The notes below the pieces were generated by a model. It searched no databases, had not been told where the DNA came from, and worked only from the letters and a program-made list of their open reading frames with translations. This document shows, one piece after another, positions 24,328-33,898 of a DNA stretch of 64,000 bases. The stretch covers positions 258,173 to 322,172 of the forward strand of contig NZ_FOQV01000005.1 of assembly GCF_900113835.1 (NCBI RefSeq), written 5' to 3'. Origin of the DNA: Allobosea sp. OK403 (GTDB lineage Bacteria > Pseudomonadota > Alphaproteobacteria > Rhizobiales > Beijerinckiaceae). Made by a program: the position numbers and the translations under genes. Within the stretch, counting starts at the first letter, position 1. Each line of letters opens with the position of its first letter.

Positions 24328-25754
24328 CCGTCGAACGCATCTTCACCTCGGTGGCGCTCACCCTCCTCCTGGCAGGGCCGGCAGGCGCTCAGTCAACCGG
24401 CCCTGCGCCGGTCTTGAACATCGGGTCGAGTGACCACGCCATCGCGCGCAAGCTCGATCTGTCGATCGGGCGCTCTTTGGTCGTTGAACTGCCCCGCGAT
24501 GCCAAGGAGGTCTTCGTCGCCAATCCGAAGGTCGCCAACGCCGTCGTGCGCTCGGCGCGCAAACTCTTCATCATCGGCATCGCCGACGGTTCGACCTCGA
24601 TGTTCGTCATCGATGCCGAGGGCAAGCAGATCTCCGCCCTCGAGATCGAGGTCGGGCGCGACCTCAACGTGCTCCGCCAGACGCTGCGCAGCGCTCTTCC
24701 CAAGGCTCAGATCGATATCAAGCCCGCCGGCAATTCGATCCTGCTCGTCGGCAACGTCGCCAATGCCTCGGAGGCCACTCAAGCCGTCGATATCGCCACG
24801 GCTTTCGTTGGTCAGTCGAGTGGCCTCTTCTCCTCGTCCAAGGGCGCCGTCATCAACTCGCTGACGATCCGTGGCCGCGATCAGGTCATGGTCAAGGTCG
24901 TGGTCTCGGAAGTCTCACGCAAGGCGATCAAGCAGCTCGGCATCAACTCGACCGGCGAATGGAAGCTCGGCAATTTTTCGATCTCGCCGAGCCTCGACAA
25001 TCCGCTGCCGCTCTCGCCGCAGTCGCTGTCAGCGACCGCAGTGACGGCCGGTATCGGCAATTCGACCAACTTCACCCTGCGCGCATTGGAGCGCGCCGGC
25101 CTCTCGCGGGTTCTGGCGGAGCCCACGGTGACTGCGATCTCCGGCGAGAGCGCCAAGTTCACGGCTGGCGGCGAGGTGCCGGTCCCGGGCGGCTACACCT
25201 GCGACAGCGGCAAATGTACGCTCAGCGTCACCTACAAGCCGATTGGTGTTGCGCTCAACTTCACGCCGATCGTGCTGTCCGACAATAAGATCAGCATGCG
25301 CATCGCGACCGAAGTCACTGAGCTCGACTTCGAGAACCAGCTCCGCTTCAGCGGCCCCAATTCGGAATCCGTCAACGCTCCCGCCTTCCGGGTCCGCAAA
25401 TCGGATACGACGGTCGAGCTGCCATCGGGCGGCACCTTGGCGACGGCGGGCCTGATCCAGCGGGTCACGAAGCAGTCGATCAACGGTTTTCCCGGGCTGA
25501 TGAACATTCCGATCATCGGCACCATGTTCCGCTCGCGTGACTACCAGCGCGAGGAAACCGAGCTGATGATCACGGCGACGCCCTATATCGCCAAGCCGAT
25601 GGAGCCCAATCAGGTTCAGCGTCCCGATGACGGCTTCGTCGAGGCTCATGACGCGCAAGCGATCCTGCTGGGCCGCCTGAACAAGATCTACGGCACCAAT
25701 AGCGGGCCATTGCCGCAAGCCTACAAGGGCCGCGTCGGCTTCATCGCCGACTGA
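24324..25754 (+). CDS. cpaC: Pilus secretin CpaC/RcpA
   Basis: The outer-membrane channel of the Tad pilus, 476 residues. It has a signal peptide (MTVERIFTSVALTLLLAGPAGA), an N-terminal pil_N domain (SIGRSLVVELPRDAKEVFVANPKVANAVV), a BON-like segment (AQIDIKPAGNSILLVGNVANASEA) and the secretin core ending with the conserved GGTLATAGLIQR...GFPGLMNIPIIGTMFRS. The secretin signature ELMITATPYIAKP is near residue 415. Translationally coupled to cpaB. Confidence 0.95.
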   Translation: MTVERIFTSVALTLLLAGPAGAQSTGPAPVLNIGSSDHAIARKLDLSIGRSLVVELPRDAKEVFVANPKVANAVVRSARKLFIIGIADGSTSMFVIDAEGKQISALEIEVGRDLNVLRQTLRSALPKAQIDIKPAGNSILLVGNVANASEATQAVDIATAFVGQSSGLFSSSKGAVINSLTIRGRDQVMVKVVVSEVSRKAIKQLGINSTGEWKLGNFSISPSLDNPLPLSPQSLSATAVTAGIGNSTNFTLRALERAGLSRVLAEPTVTAISGESAKFTAGGEVPVPGGYTCDSGKCTLSVTYKPIGVALNFTPIVLSDNKISMRIATEVTELDFENQLRFSGPNSESVNAPAFRVRKSDTTVELPSGGTLATAGLIQRVTKQSINGFPGLMNIPIIGTMFRSRDYQREETELMITATPYIAKPMEPNQVQRPDDGFVEAHDAQAILLGRLNKIYGTNSGPLPQAYKGRVGFIAD

Positions 25755-25787
25755 CGGCGTCGATCGCGCGAGAGGAATGACGGGACC

Positions 25788-26531
25788 ATGATGGTTCGAT
25801 CACAGCATATCAGGCTTCGCCAGTTGCGTGGGCTCGCTGCCGTCCTGGCGGCGGGTCTCGCGCTTGGCGCGTGCGCGAAGAACGCCGATGTCACGGGCTC
25901 ACTTGCGCCGATCGACACGCGCGAGCGCCACCCGATCGTGCTGCGCGACGCACCGCGCTCGCTCGACGTTTTCGTGGGCCGGGCCGGTGGTGGGCTCGAT
26001 GCCAGGCAGGCGGAGGATGTCGCCGACTTTGCTCGGGAGTATCGCCGCTCCGGGCACGGCGGGCTCGTTGCCGAGGTTCCCACGGGCATGCGTCGCGAGA
26101 TGGCGGCGCATGACACGCTCAACGCCATCCGCGCGACCCTGGCTCGCGGTGGCGTCTCGGCTGCCGCACTCTCGGTCCGAACCTATTCGGTCAACGATCC
26201 CGGTCTCGCTTCGCCGATCCGCCTCACCTTCGCCTCTCTCCAGGCTGCCTTGCCGCATTCCTGCGGGCAATGGCCTGAGGATACGGGCCTGTCCAGCTTC
26301 AAGACGAGCGCATCGAACGCTCCTTACTGGAATTTGGGCTGCGCCACCCAGGCGACGTTTGCCGCGCAAGTCGCCGATCCGATCGATCTCGTCCGCGCCC
26401 GCAGCGAGGGCCGTCCCGACATCGCCAAGCGCATGGGCGCCATCACGAAGCTGCGTGAAGGCAAGGATCCCTCGACCGAGTACCGGCAGCAGACGCCGCA
26501 GATCAATACCACCGTCGGCGGAGGAACCTGA
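25788..26531 (+). CDS. cpaD: Pilus assembly lipoprotein CpaD
   Basis: 247 residues with a lipoprotein signal ending LALGAC (Cys29). The CpaD domain follows: a TRERHPIVLRDAPRSLDVFV opening, an HDTLNAIRATLARGG middle and the conserved NAPYWNLGCATQATFAAQVADPIDLVRAR stretch. It is thought to help the secretin or peptidoglycan passage. The stop overlaps the cpaE start as TGATG. Confidence 0.93.
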   Translation: MMVRSQHIRLRQLRGLAAVLAAGLALGACAKNADVTGSLAPIDTRERHPIVLRDAPRSLDVFVGRAGGGLDARQAEDVADFAREYRRSGHGGLVAEVPTGMRREMAAHDTLNAIRATLARGGVSAAALSVRTYSVNDPGLASPIRLTFASLQAALPHSCGQWPEDTGLSSFKTSASNAPYWNLGCATQATFAAQVADPIDLVRARSEGRPDIAKRMGAITKLREGKDPSTEYRQQTPQINTTVGGGT

Positions 26532-27796
26532 TGGACAAGGATCAGGCCTTCGAGACGCAGGTCGAAGCCCCGAGCAACGAAATCATCATCGCCCCGCTTC
26601 CGCGCATCACCTTGCAGGCTTTCTGCGAGACGCCGGGTGTGGCTGCGACGATGCAGGCCGTCATCGCCGACCGGCGTATGGACAAGGCGCATGCGCGCAT
26701 CCAGATGGGCGGTCCCGCGGCCGCTGTCGAGGCTTTCCGCGCGGCCCCGACCCCCAATGTCATCGTGGTCGAGACGGTGTCCGATCCCGCGACGCTCGTC
26801 CGCCATCTCGAGACATTGTCGGAAGCCTGCGACGCCGGCACCAAGGTCGTGGTCGTCGGGCATGTCAACGATGTCCAACTCTATCGCGACCTCATTCGTC
26901 GCGGCGTCAGCGAGTATCTGATCGCTCCGCTCGGCACGCTCGATATCCTGCGTACGCTGTCGGAGCTTTATGTCGCGCCCGGCGCCCGCAATCTCGGCCG
27001 CATCATTGCGGTGATGGGCGCCAAAGGTGGTGTCGGCGCCTCGACGGTGTCGCATAATGTCGCCTGGGCGATCGCCCGCAATCTCGACGCCTCGACCGTC
27101 ATCGTCGATCTCGACATCGCCTTCGGCACGGCGGGCCTGGATTTCAACCAGGATCCGCCGCAGGGCGTGGCGGAGGCCGTCTTCGCGCCGGAACGTCTCG
27201 ACGCCAATTTCCTCGACCGTCTGCTTTCGCGCTGTAGCGAGAACCTGGCCCTGCTCGCGGCGCCGGCCGTGCTGGATCGCACCTGCGATCTCTCCGAGGA
27301 TGCGTTCGATCAGCTCTTCGATCTGCTGCGCGCCAGCGTGCCCTGCGTCGTCCTTGACGTTCCCCACGTCTGGAGCGCCTGGGTCAAGCGCGCCCTGATC
27401 AGTGCAGATGAGATCGTTATCGTGGCTGCGCCCGAACTCGCCTCGCTGCGCAATGCCAAGAACCTGATCGATTTGATGCGCGCCGGTCGCGCCAATGATT
27501 CCAGTGCAAGGCTGGTGCTGAACCAGGTCGGCCTGCCCAAGCGGCCCGAGATCGATGCGTCCGAATTCGCCAAGGCGCTCAATGTCGAGGTGCTGAGTTC
27601 GATTCCCTTCGACGCGCAGCTCTTCGGCACCGCCGCCAATAACGGCCAGATGATCGCCGAGGTCCAGGCCAACGGCAAGGTCAACGAAGCCTTCATCCAG
27701 ATCGCCAGTGCGCTGACCGGGCGCGGCGAGGCCAAGCGCGGCAAGCGCGGCCTGTTCGAGCCGCTGGTCGCCAAGCTGACGCGCCGCAAGGCCTGA
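26531..27796 (+). CDS. cpaE: Pilus localisation ATPase CpaE/TadZ
   Basis: A MinD/ParA-like ATPase of 421 residues that positions the Tad machine at the pole. The N-terminal receiver-like domain (residues about 18-150) precedes the deviant Walker A VMGAKGGVGAST (163-172) and Walker A' VIVDLDIAFGTAG. The C-terminus is basic. It is translationally coupled to cpaD. 81 bp separate it from cpaF. Confidence 0.94.
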   Translation: MDKDQAFETQVEAPSNEIIIAPLPRITLQAFCETPGVAATMQAVIADRRMDKAHARIQMGGPAAAVEAFRAAPTPNVIVVETVSDPATLVRHLETLSEACDAGTKVVVVGHVNDVQLYRDLIRRGVSEYLIAPLGTLDILRTLSELYVAPGARNLGRIIAVMGAKGGVGASTVSHNVAWAIARNLDASTVIVDLDIAFGTAGLDFNQDPPQGVAEAVFAPERLDANFLDRLLSRCSENLALLAAPAVLDRTCDLSEDAFDQLFDLLRASVPCVVLDVPHVWSAWVKRALISADEIVIVAAPELASLRNAKNLIDLMRAGRANDSSARLVLNQVGLPKRPEIDASEFAKALNVEVLSSIPFDAQLFGTAANNGQMIAEVQANGKVNEAFIQIASALTGRGEAKRGKRGLFEPLVAKLTRRKA

Positions 27797-27877
27797 CGAT
27801 GATGTGCGTCGCGATCAGCGCCAGTATGGGCTGCTCGGTTGGGTGGGGTCTCGCCTTGCCCGCGAAAGAGGGTTGAG

Positions 27878-29332
27878 ATGTTCGGAAAGCGATCAGCCGG
27901 CGCAAATCCGCCGCAGGCCTTGACCGTGAAGGCGGGCGCTTCCGCGCCGGGGCTTGCGCGCACGCTCGACCAGACCGCCGGACGTGATCCGCGGCGCAGC
28001 CCGCCGCCCCCGCCTGTGCCGGTCGAGACGCCGCGCTCCGACGAATATTATCAGATGAAGAGCATGATCTTCGGGGCGTTGATCGAAGCGATCGACCTCT
28101 CGCAGCTTGCCAAGCTCGATGGCGAATCGGCGCGGGAGGAAATCCGCGACATCATCAACGAGATCATCTCGCTGAAGAATGTGGTGCTCTCGATCGCCGA
28201 GCAGGAGGAACTGCTCGACGATATCTGCAATGACGTTCTCGGCTATGGCCCGCTCGAGCCCTTGCTGGCGCGCGACGACATCGCCGACATCATGGTCAAT
28301 GGTGCGACGCGCACCTTCATCGAAGTCGCCGGCAAGATCACGCTGACCAACATCCGTTTCCGCGACAACGCGCAGCTGATGAACATCTGCCAGCGCATCG
28401 TCAGCCAGGTGGGCCGACGCGTCGATGAATCCTCGCCGATCTGCGACGCGCGCTTGGCCGACGGCTCGCGCGTCAACGTCATCGCGCCGCCCTTGGCGAT
28501 CGACGGGCCGGCGCTCACGATCCGCAAGTTCAAGAAAGACAAGCTCACGCTCGACCAGCTCGTGCGGTTCGGCGCGATCTCGCCGCCGGGAGCCGAGATC
28601 CTGAAGATCATCGGCAAAGTCCGCTGCAACATCGTCATCTCGGGCGGCACCGGTTCGGGCAAGACGACGCTGCTCAACTGTCTGACCAATTACATCGATC
28701 TCGATGAGCGGGTGATCACCTGCGAGGACGCCGCCGAACTGCAACTGCAACAGCCCCATGTCGTGCGCCTCGAAACGCGCCCGCCCAATATCGAGGGCAC
28801 CGGCGCCGTCACCATGCGCGATCTCGTCAAGAACTGCCTGCGCATGCGGCCCGAGCGGATCATCGTCGGCGAGGTGCGCGGACCCGAAGCTTTCGACCTG
28901 CTCCAGGCGATGAATACGGGCCATGACGGCTCGATGGGCACGCTGCACGCCAACACGCCGCGTGAATGCCTGAGCCGTATCGAATCGATGATCACCATGG
29001 GCGGCTTCAGCTTGCCGTCGAAGACGCTGCGCGAGATGATCTGCTCATCGGTTGACATCATCATTCAGGCCCAGCGCCTGCGCGACGGCTCGCGCCGGAT
29101 CACCCACATCACCGAGGTGATGGGCATGGAAGGCGAGGTCATCATCACCCAGGATCTGATGACCTACGAGATTCTGGGTGAGGACGCGGCCGGCCGGCTC
29201 ACCGGCCGCCATCGCGCCACCGGCATCGGCCGACCGCGTTTCTGGGAGCGGGCTCGATATTATGGCGAGGAGCAGCGCCTCGCGGCAGCGATTGACATGC
29301 TGGAAAGGCACAGCGAGGCCGATGCGGCCTGA
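27878..29332 (+). CDS. cpaF: Pilus assembly ATPase CpaF/TadA
   Basis: The hexameric secretion ATPase that powers pilus extension, 484 residues from ATG 27878 (MFGKRSAG; AGAGGG precedes it). A Pro-rich N-terminal tail (SPPPPPVPVE) leads to the GspE-type N-domain (LGYGPLEPLLARDDIADIMVNG) and the motor domain: Walker A SGGTGSGKTT (residues about 255-264), Asp box CEDAAELQL, Walker B MRPERIIVGEVRG and the His box GHDGSMGTLHAN. Confidence 0.95.
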   Translation: MFGKRSAGANPPQALTVKAGASAPGLARTLDQTAGRDPRRSPPPPPVPVETPRSDEYYQMKSMIFGALIEAIDLSQLAKLDGESAREEIRDIINEIISLKNVVLSIAEQEELLDDICNDVLGYGPLEPLLARDDIADIMVNGATRTFIEVAGKITLTNIRFRDNAQLMNICQRIVSQVGRRVDESSPICDARLADGSRVNVIAPPLAIDGPALTIRKFKKDKLTLDQLVRFGAISPPGAEILKIIGKVRCNIVISGGTGSGKTTLLNCLTNYIDLDERVITCEDAAELQLQQPHVVRLETRPPNIEGTGAVTMRDLVKNCLRMRPERIIVGEVRGPEAFDLLQAMNTGHDGSMGTLHANTPRECLSRIESMITMGGFSLPSKTLREMICSSVDIIIQAQRLRDGSRRITHITEVMGMEGEVIITQDLMTYEILGEDAAGRLTGRHRATGIGRPRFWERARYYGEEQRLAAAIDMLERHSEADAA

Positions 29333-29360
29333 CAGCGCGATCTGAGCGGAGCAACACGCC

Positions 29361-30338
29361 ATGGACAAGAGCGTCATCGCTGTCATCGTGCTTGCGACCC
29401 TCGCCGCGGGGGGCGTCGTCTATGCGCTGTTTTATCCGCTGCTCAGCGGGCAGGCCCGGGCGGACAAGCGCCGCAAGGAGTTCGCAAGCCCGGTCGCGGC
29501 GCGCGGTATCGACCGCGAGACGCAGATGCGGGCCAAGCGCGGCCAGGTGGCTCAAAGCCTCAAGGAGATCGAGAAGCGCGAGAGCTCACGCAACAAGCTC
29601 TCCCTCGAAACGCGCCTGCAGCAAGGTGGGCTGAACTGGACACGCAAGAAATACTACATCGTCAGCGCGGTCATGGCCGTGGTGACCGCGCTGGCCTTGC
29701 TGCTGGCGAGCGGGAAGCCGCTCTTTGCCGTCGTCGGCCTGTTCGTGGGTGGGTTCGGTCTGCCCGCCTGGTACATCAAGCGCTGCAAGACGAAGCGGCT
29801 GAAGAAGTTCGGGACTGAATTCCCCAATGCGCTCGATGTCATCGTCCGCGGCATCAAGGCCGGGCTGCCTCTGAACGATTGTCTGCGGATCATCGCGCAA
29901 GAAGCTGCCGAGCCTGTCGCGGGCGAGTTCAGGCAGATCATCGAGAGCCAGGCGCTCGGCCTGCCGCTGACGGAAGCCATCTCGAAGCTCTATGATCGTA
30001 TGCCTTGCGCTGAAACGAACTTCTTCGGCATCGTGCTGGCGATTCAGCAGAAGACCGGCGGCAACCTCGCCGAGACACTCGGAAACCTCTCGCGCGTCAT
30101 CCGTGAACGTCGCAAGATGCGCGACAAGATCCAAGCCGTCTCGATGGAGGCCAAGGCCTCGGCCGGCATCATCGGCTCGTTGCCGCCCGTCGTCGCGATC
30201 CTGGTCTACGTGACCAGCCCACGCTACATCGAACTGCTCTGGCTCACACAGACCGGCAAGGTCGCAATGGTCGCTGGCTGCGTCTGGATGCTGATCGGCT
30301 GTCTGGTGATGCGCAAGATGATCAACTTCAACATTTGA
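29361..30338 (+). CDS. tadB: Pilus assembly platform protein TadB
   Basis: An inner-membrane protein of the type II secretion F family, 325 residues. One N-terminal helix (VIVLATLAAGGVVYALFY), two middle helices (residues about 100-135), the T2SSF domain (FPNALDVIVRGIKAGLPLNDCLRII...FFGIVLAIQQKTGGNLAETLGNLS) and C-terminal helices. It forms the platform with TadC, on which CpaF acts. Confidence 0.93.
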   Translation: MDKSVIAVIVLATLAAGGVVYALFYPLLSGQARADKRRKEFASPVAARGIDRETQMRAKRGQVAQSLKEIEKRESSRNKLSLETRLQQGGLNWTRKKYYIVSAVMAVVTALALLLASGKPLFAVVGLFVGGFGLPAWYIKRCKTKRLKKFGTEFPNALDVIVRGIKAGLPLNDCLRIIAQEAAEPVAGEFRQIIESQALGLPLTEAISKLYDRMPCAETNFFGIVLAIQQKTGGNLAETLGNLSRVIRERRKMRDKIQAVSMEAKASAGIIGSLPPVVAILVYVTSPRYIELLWLTQTGKVAMVAGCVWMLIGCLVMRKMINFNI

Positions 30339-30348
30339 GGCGGCGCGG

Positions 30349-31326
30349 ATGATTGCTCTCATCGCAGACAAGCTCGCCGACGGACAATTTCTGTTGTCCA
30401 TGCTCGTCGCAGTCGCTGCCGCCGCGACGGTGTTGACGCTGGCGATCCCGCTGACAGAAGGCAACAGCCTGCAAAAGCGCATGAAGGGCGTCGCCAGCGA
30501 ACGCGAGAAGATCCGCGCTCGCGAACGCGACAGGCTCAACCGGCAGAAGGACAAGGTCACGCTCCGCCAGGAGCCGAAACAGTATATGCGCCGGGTCGTC
30601 GACCAATTTAAGCTCGGCGATTGGTTGGGCACAGAGACGGCGAAGCTGCAGCTCCAGATGGCCGGCTATCGCGGCCCCCAGGCTGAAATCGGCTTCCTGT
30701 TCTTTCGCCTGGTGGCGCCGATCGGGCTCTTCCTGTTCGCCTTGTTCTACGTCTTCGTCCTGGGCGATTTCGACCAGCCCTTCATGGTCAAGGTCGGAAT
30801 TGCGATCGCTGGCGCCTATCTCGGCATCAAGGCACCGGAAATCTTCCTGTCCAACCAGATCGGCAAGCGCCAGGCTTCCATGAGGATCGCTTTTCCCGAT
30901 GCTCTCGACCTGCTGTTGATCTGTGTCGAGTCCGGCATGTCGATGGAGCACGCCTGTCGCAAGGTCGCCAGCGAGATCGGCGCGCAGTCTGTACCGCTCG
31001 CTGAAGAGTTCGCGCTGTGCACGGCCGAGCTGGCCTATCTGGCGGAGCGGCGGCAGGCCTATGAGAATCTGGCCCAACGCACCGGGCTTGAAAGCGTCAA
31101 ATCGGTCTCAACCGCTCTGATCCAGGCCGAGCGCTACGGCACGCCGCTTGGAACGGCTCTGCGCACGCTTTCCCAAGAGAGTCGTGACCAGCGCATGATG
31201 GCGGCGGAGAAGAAGGCGGCTTCGCTGCCGCCCAAATTGACCGTGCCGATGATCCTGTTCTTCCTGCCCGTGCTGTTCGTCGTCATCATGACCCCGGCAA
31301 TGATCCAGGTCTTCAAAATGCAGTGA
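30349..31326 (+). CDS. tadC: Pilus assembly platform protein TadC
   Basis: The second T2SSF-domain platform protein, 325 residues, 10 bp after tadB. An N-terminal helix, a long basic region (EREKIRARERDRLNRQKDK), paired middle helices (IGLFLFALFYVFVLG), then the T2SSF domain (FPDALDLLLICVESGMSMEHACRKVASEIG...ERYGTPLGTALRTLS) and a final membrane hairpin (PMILFFLPVLFVVIMTPAMI). It is the last gene of the rightward arm. Confidence 0.93.
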   Translation: MIALIADKLADGQFLLSMLVAVAAAATVLTLAIPLTEGNSLQKRMKGVASEREKIRARERDRLNRQKDKVTLRQEPKQYMRRVVDQFKLGDWLGTETAKLQLQMAGYRGPQAEIGFLFFRLVAPIGLFLFALFYVFVLGDFDQPFMVKVGIAIAGAYLGIKAPEIFLSNQIGKRQASMRIAFPDALDLLLICVESGMSMEHACRKVASEIGAQSVPLAEEFALCTAELAYLAERRQAYENLAQRTGLESVKSVSTALIQAERYGTPLGTALRTLSQESRDQRMMAAEKKAASLPPKLTVPMILFFLPVLFVVIMTPAMIQVFKMQ

Positions 31327-31330
31327 GAGA

Positions 31331-31352
31331 GCCTTCGGCGCGAGCCGAAGGC
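31331..31352. terminator. Stem-loop with GNRA-type loop after tadC
   Basis: GCCTTCGGC-GCGA-GCCGAAGGC: a 9-bp perfect stem closed by a GCGA tetraloop, eight bases... just after the tadC stop and between convergent tadC and tadD. No T-run follows, so termination is likely only partial; RNA stabilisation is the other possibility. Confidence 0.55.
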
Positions 31353-31415
31353 CTTACGAACGCGACCGGAAGCATGATTGCTCCAGCCTAGGTCGTATTT
31401 CCCGGAGCTCGGCAA

Positions 31416-32288
31416 TCAGACCTTGGGCGCTTCGCCCATCGGTGCTTCCGGCTTGCGGGCGGTTGTCTTGCCCTTGCTGCCGCCGGCCCTCAGAACGTCC
31501 CAGCTATTCGTCTGACTGACGCTGCGCTTGAGATAAGCGATCGTGGCCGCGGCTTCCGTGGGGCTCTGGTCCTGCCGGGCCAGCGTCTCGGCTTCGCCGA
31601 AGCGGCCCTGCAGGCCGAGCACGAGGACGAGGTTTTGCCGCACGCGCGCATCGCTGCGATTGGAGGTGGCCGCCTCGCGCAAGACCCGTTCGGCTTCGGG
31701 CAAATGCTTCGAGAGCGCCAAGGAGAGGCCGAGATTGGACATCACGGTCGGTTCGCCTGGCGCGAGCTTGAGCGCCGCCTGGTAAAGTTGCTGCGCGCGT
31801 TCGGGCTCGCCGAGCTGGTCAGCGACCGTGCCCTGCGCCGAGAGAATGCGCCAATCCGGCCGTTCCGGCGAATGCGCGCGGGAGAGCACTTCGTCGGCCT
31901 CTTTCAACCGGCCATTATCGGCGAGAGAACGGCCATAGGCCCCCAGCATTTCGAGATCATTGGTATGGGTCAGGACCGCGCTCTGCAGCACGGCCAGCGC
32001 CTGGGCATTCTGGTCGAGCGCACGCAAGGCACGGGCATAGTAGAAGGCGGCGTCGCGCTCCTTGGGGTTGGCGTCGTAGCGCTTGCCCCAACGCTGGCTC
32101 TCCGCCTGCCAATCGGCCGGGCTGCGCGGCTGGGTGTCGCTGCGGCCGATCGAGCCTGTGATATCGCCCAGGCCACCGCGGCTTTGGCAGCCGGCCGCGG
32201 CAAGTGCGGCGAGGCAGACGGCAGCCAGAAGGCTGGTGCGGACAAGCCTGCGAGAGGCCAGCAGGGGCGCTGGAAAGCTGGCGGACAT
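31416..32288 (-). CDS. tadD: TadD-like TPR lipoprotein
   Basis: 290 residues starting MSASFPAPLL (ATG 32288). A lipoprotein signal ends LAALAAAGC (Cys34). From about residue 70 to 220 come tetratricopeptide repeats (AAFYYARALRALDQNAQALAVLQSA, LEMLGAYGRSLADNGRLKEADEVLSRA, AQQLYQAALKLAPGEPTVMSNLGLSLAL). TadD acts as the pilotin-like scaffold of the Tad secretin. It is on the opposite strand from tadC, closing the locus. Confidence 0.88.
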   Translation of the reverse strand: MSASFPAPLLASRRLVRTSLLAAVCLAALAAAGCQSRGGLGDITGSIGRSDTQPRSPADWQAESQRWGKRYDANPKERDAAFYYARALRALDQNAQALAVLQSAVLTHTNDLEMLGAYGRSLADNGRLKEADEVLSRAHSPERPDWRILSAQGTVADQLGEPERAQQLYQAALKLAPGEPTVMSNLGLSLALSKHLPEAERVLREAATSNRSDARVRQNLVLVLGLQGRFGEAETLARQDQSPTEAAATIAYLKRSVSQTNSWDVLRAGGSKGKTTARKPEAPMGEAPKV

Positions 32289-32402
32289 GGCGGGATCGCC
32301 TCGCAACAATGGAAAATCTGGTCCCGCCGGTGATAAAGCGTTAACCCTAATGCATTCTTAACCACAGCCTCGCGACCGGTTCCCGAGCTCGCTTCCGATC
32401 AG

Positions 32403-33800
32403 GTGTCCATCTCCGTGCACAGCCTTCTCGTTTCCGCCTCGCCTTCGGCCATTCCGGTTCATGTTGTCTCGAAAGCAGGGTTGCCCATGCTGCTCGAAGC
32501 CTTGGCGCCGGAAAGCCGGCGCTTTGCGCAGGCTCAGGGCTTCGCCGCCCGGCCGGGCCAGCATCTTGCCGTACCGGATGCTTCGGGAGCGGTTGCGGCT
32601 GTCCTGCTCGGCGTCGAGCCGCCCGAGTCGCGTCGCCGCGATCCTTTCGCGCCCGGCCGGCTCGCGGCGATCTTGCCAGCGGGCGACTATGTGCTGTCGG
32701 GCGAGATCGGCGATGCCGGCTTGGCTGTGTTGGCTTGGCTGCTGCAGGGATACCGCTTCGACCGCTACCGCAATCCCGCTTCCGCCACGGCCCGTCTCGT
32801 TCTGCCCGACGGAGTCGATGGCGAGGAGCTGAGCGTCGTGGCGACGTCCGCCATGCTCGCGCGGGATCTCGTCAATACGCCGGCCAATGACATGGGCCCT
32901 GCCGAGATCGAGGCGGCGATTCGCGCGCTCGGCGAGGAATGCGGCGCCACGGTCACCAGCATCATCGGCGACGATCTGCTGGCCAGGAATTTCCCGATGA
33001 TCCATGCGGTCGGCCGCGCTTCGGCGCGTGCGCCGCGTCTGGTCGATCTGGTCTGGGGCGATCCCAGCCATCCCAAGGTCACGCTTGTGGGCAAGGGTGT
33101 CGCCTTCGACACTGGCGGCCTCGATCTCAAGCCGTCGGCGGGCATGCTGCTGATGAAGAAGGATATGGGCGGGGCTGCCGCGGCGATTGCTGCTGCGCGC
33201 ATGATCATGCTGGCGAAGCTTCCGGTTCGCCTGCGCCTGCTCGTGCCGGCGGTCGAGAATGCCGTCTCAGGCTCAGCCTTCCGGCCGGGCGACGTGCTGC
33301 AAAGCCGCAAGGGCATCACGGTCGAGATCGGCAACACCGACGCGGAAGGTCGGCTCATCCTGGCCGATGCGCTGGCGCTCGCAGACGAGGAGGCGCCGGA
33401 GCTGCTGGTCGACTACGCCACGCTGACGGGCGCGGCCCGCGTCGCGCTCGGGCCGGAATTGCCGCCCTTCTATACGCATGACGAGGGGTTGGCCGCCGAG
33501 ATCGCCCGCCTCGGCAATGCGGTGAATGATCCGGTCTGGCGGCTGCCGCTCTGGCCGCCCTATGACGGGTTGCTCGATTCCAAGATCGCCGACGTCAATC
33601 ATGTCTCGGGTGGCAGCTTCGCCGGCTCGGTCACGGCGGCCCTGTTCTTGAACCGCTTCGTCGAGAAGAGTGCGTCCTACGCCCATTTCGACATCTATGG
33701 CTGGACGCCCTCGGCCAAGCCCGGTCGACCGGAGGGGGGCGAGTGCCAGGCCGCCCGCCTGACCTATGCGCTGCTGAAGCAGCTTCACCCTGTCGGTTAA
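32403..33800 (+). CDS. Leucyl aminopeptidase family protein (M17)
   Basis: A cytoplasmic two-zinc aminopeptidase of 465 residues. The N-terminal macro-like domain is followed by the catalytic domain: VGKGVAFDTGGLDLKPSAGMLLMKKDMGGAA (metal ligands Lys/Asp), VPAVENAVSGSAFRPGD, and the family signature NTDAEGRLILADAL. The start is GTG 32403 (MSISVHSLL). Two TTAACC motifs, 17 bp apart (32341 and 32358), lie in the divergent gap with tadD. Shorter in the N-terminus than PepA, so a PepB-like or general M17 enzyme. Confidence 0.92.
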   Translation: MSISVHSLLVSASPSAIPVHVVSKAGLPMLLEALAPESRRFAQAQGFAARPGQHLAVPDASGAVAAVLLGVEPPESRRRDPFAPGRLAAILPAGDYVLSGEIGDAGLAVLAWLLQGYRFDRYRNPASATARLVLPDGVDGEELSVVATSAMLARDLVNTPANDMGPAEIEAAIRALGEECGATVTSIIGDDLLARNFPMIHAVGRASARAPRLVDLVWGDPSHPKVTLVGKGVAFDTGGLDLKPSAGMLLMKKDMGGAAAAIAAARMIMLAKLPVRLRLLVPAVENAVSGSAFRPGDVLQSRKGITVEIGNTDAEGRLILADALALADEEAPELLVDYATLTGAARVALGPELPPFYTHDEGLAAEIARLGNAVNDPVWRLPLWPPYDGLLDSKIADVNHVSGGSFAGSVTAALFLNRFVEKSASYAHFDIYGWTPSAKPGRPEGGECQAARLTYALLKQLHPVG

Positions 33801-33898
33801 GCCATTTGCGTCGATTAAGCTTCTTGCGCGACAGCGATTGCGCCCGGGCTGAAGGCGCATAATGATACGGGTCCGTAACGATCGGGATCCGCGTATTC

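Noticed and set aside
33865..33896. ATACG...CGTAT inverted ends before the short MarR gene as an operator
   Set aside because: Arms are only five bases with weak extension, so I mention it with the gene but do not list it as a site.
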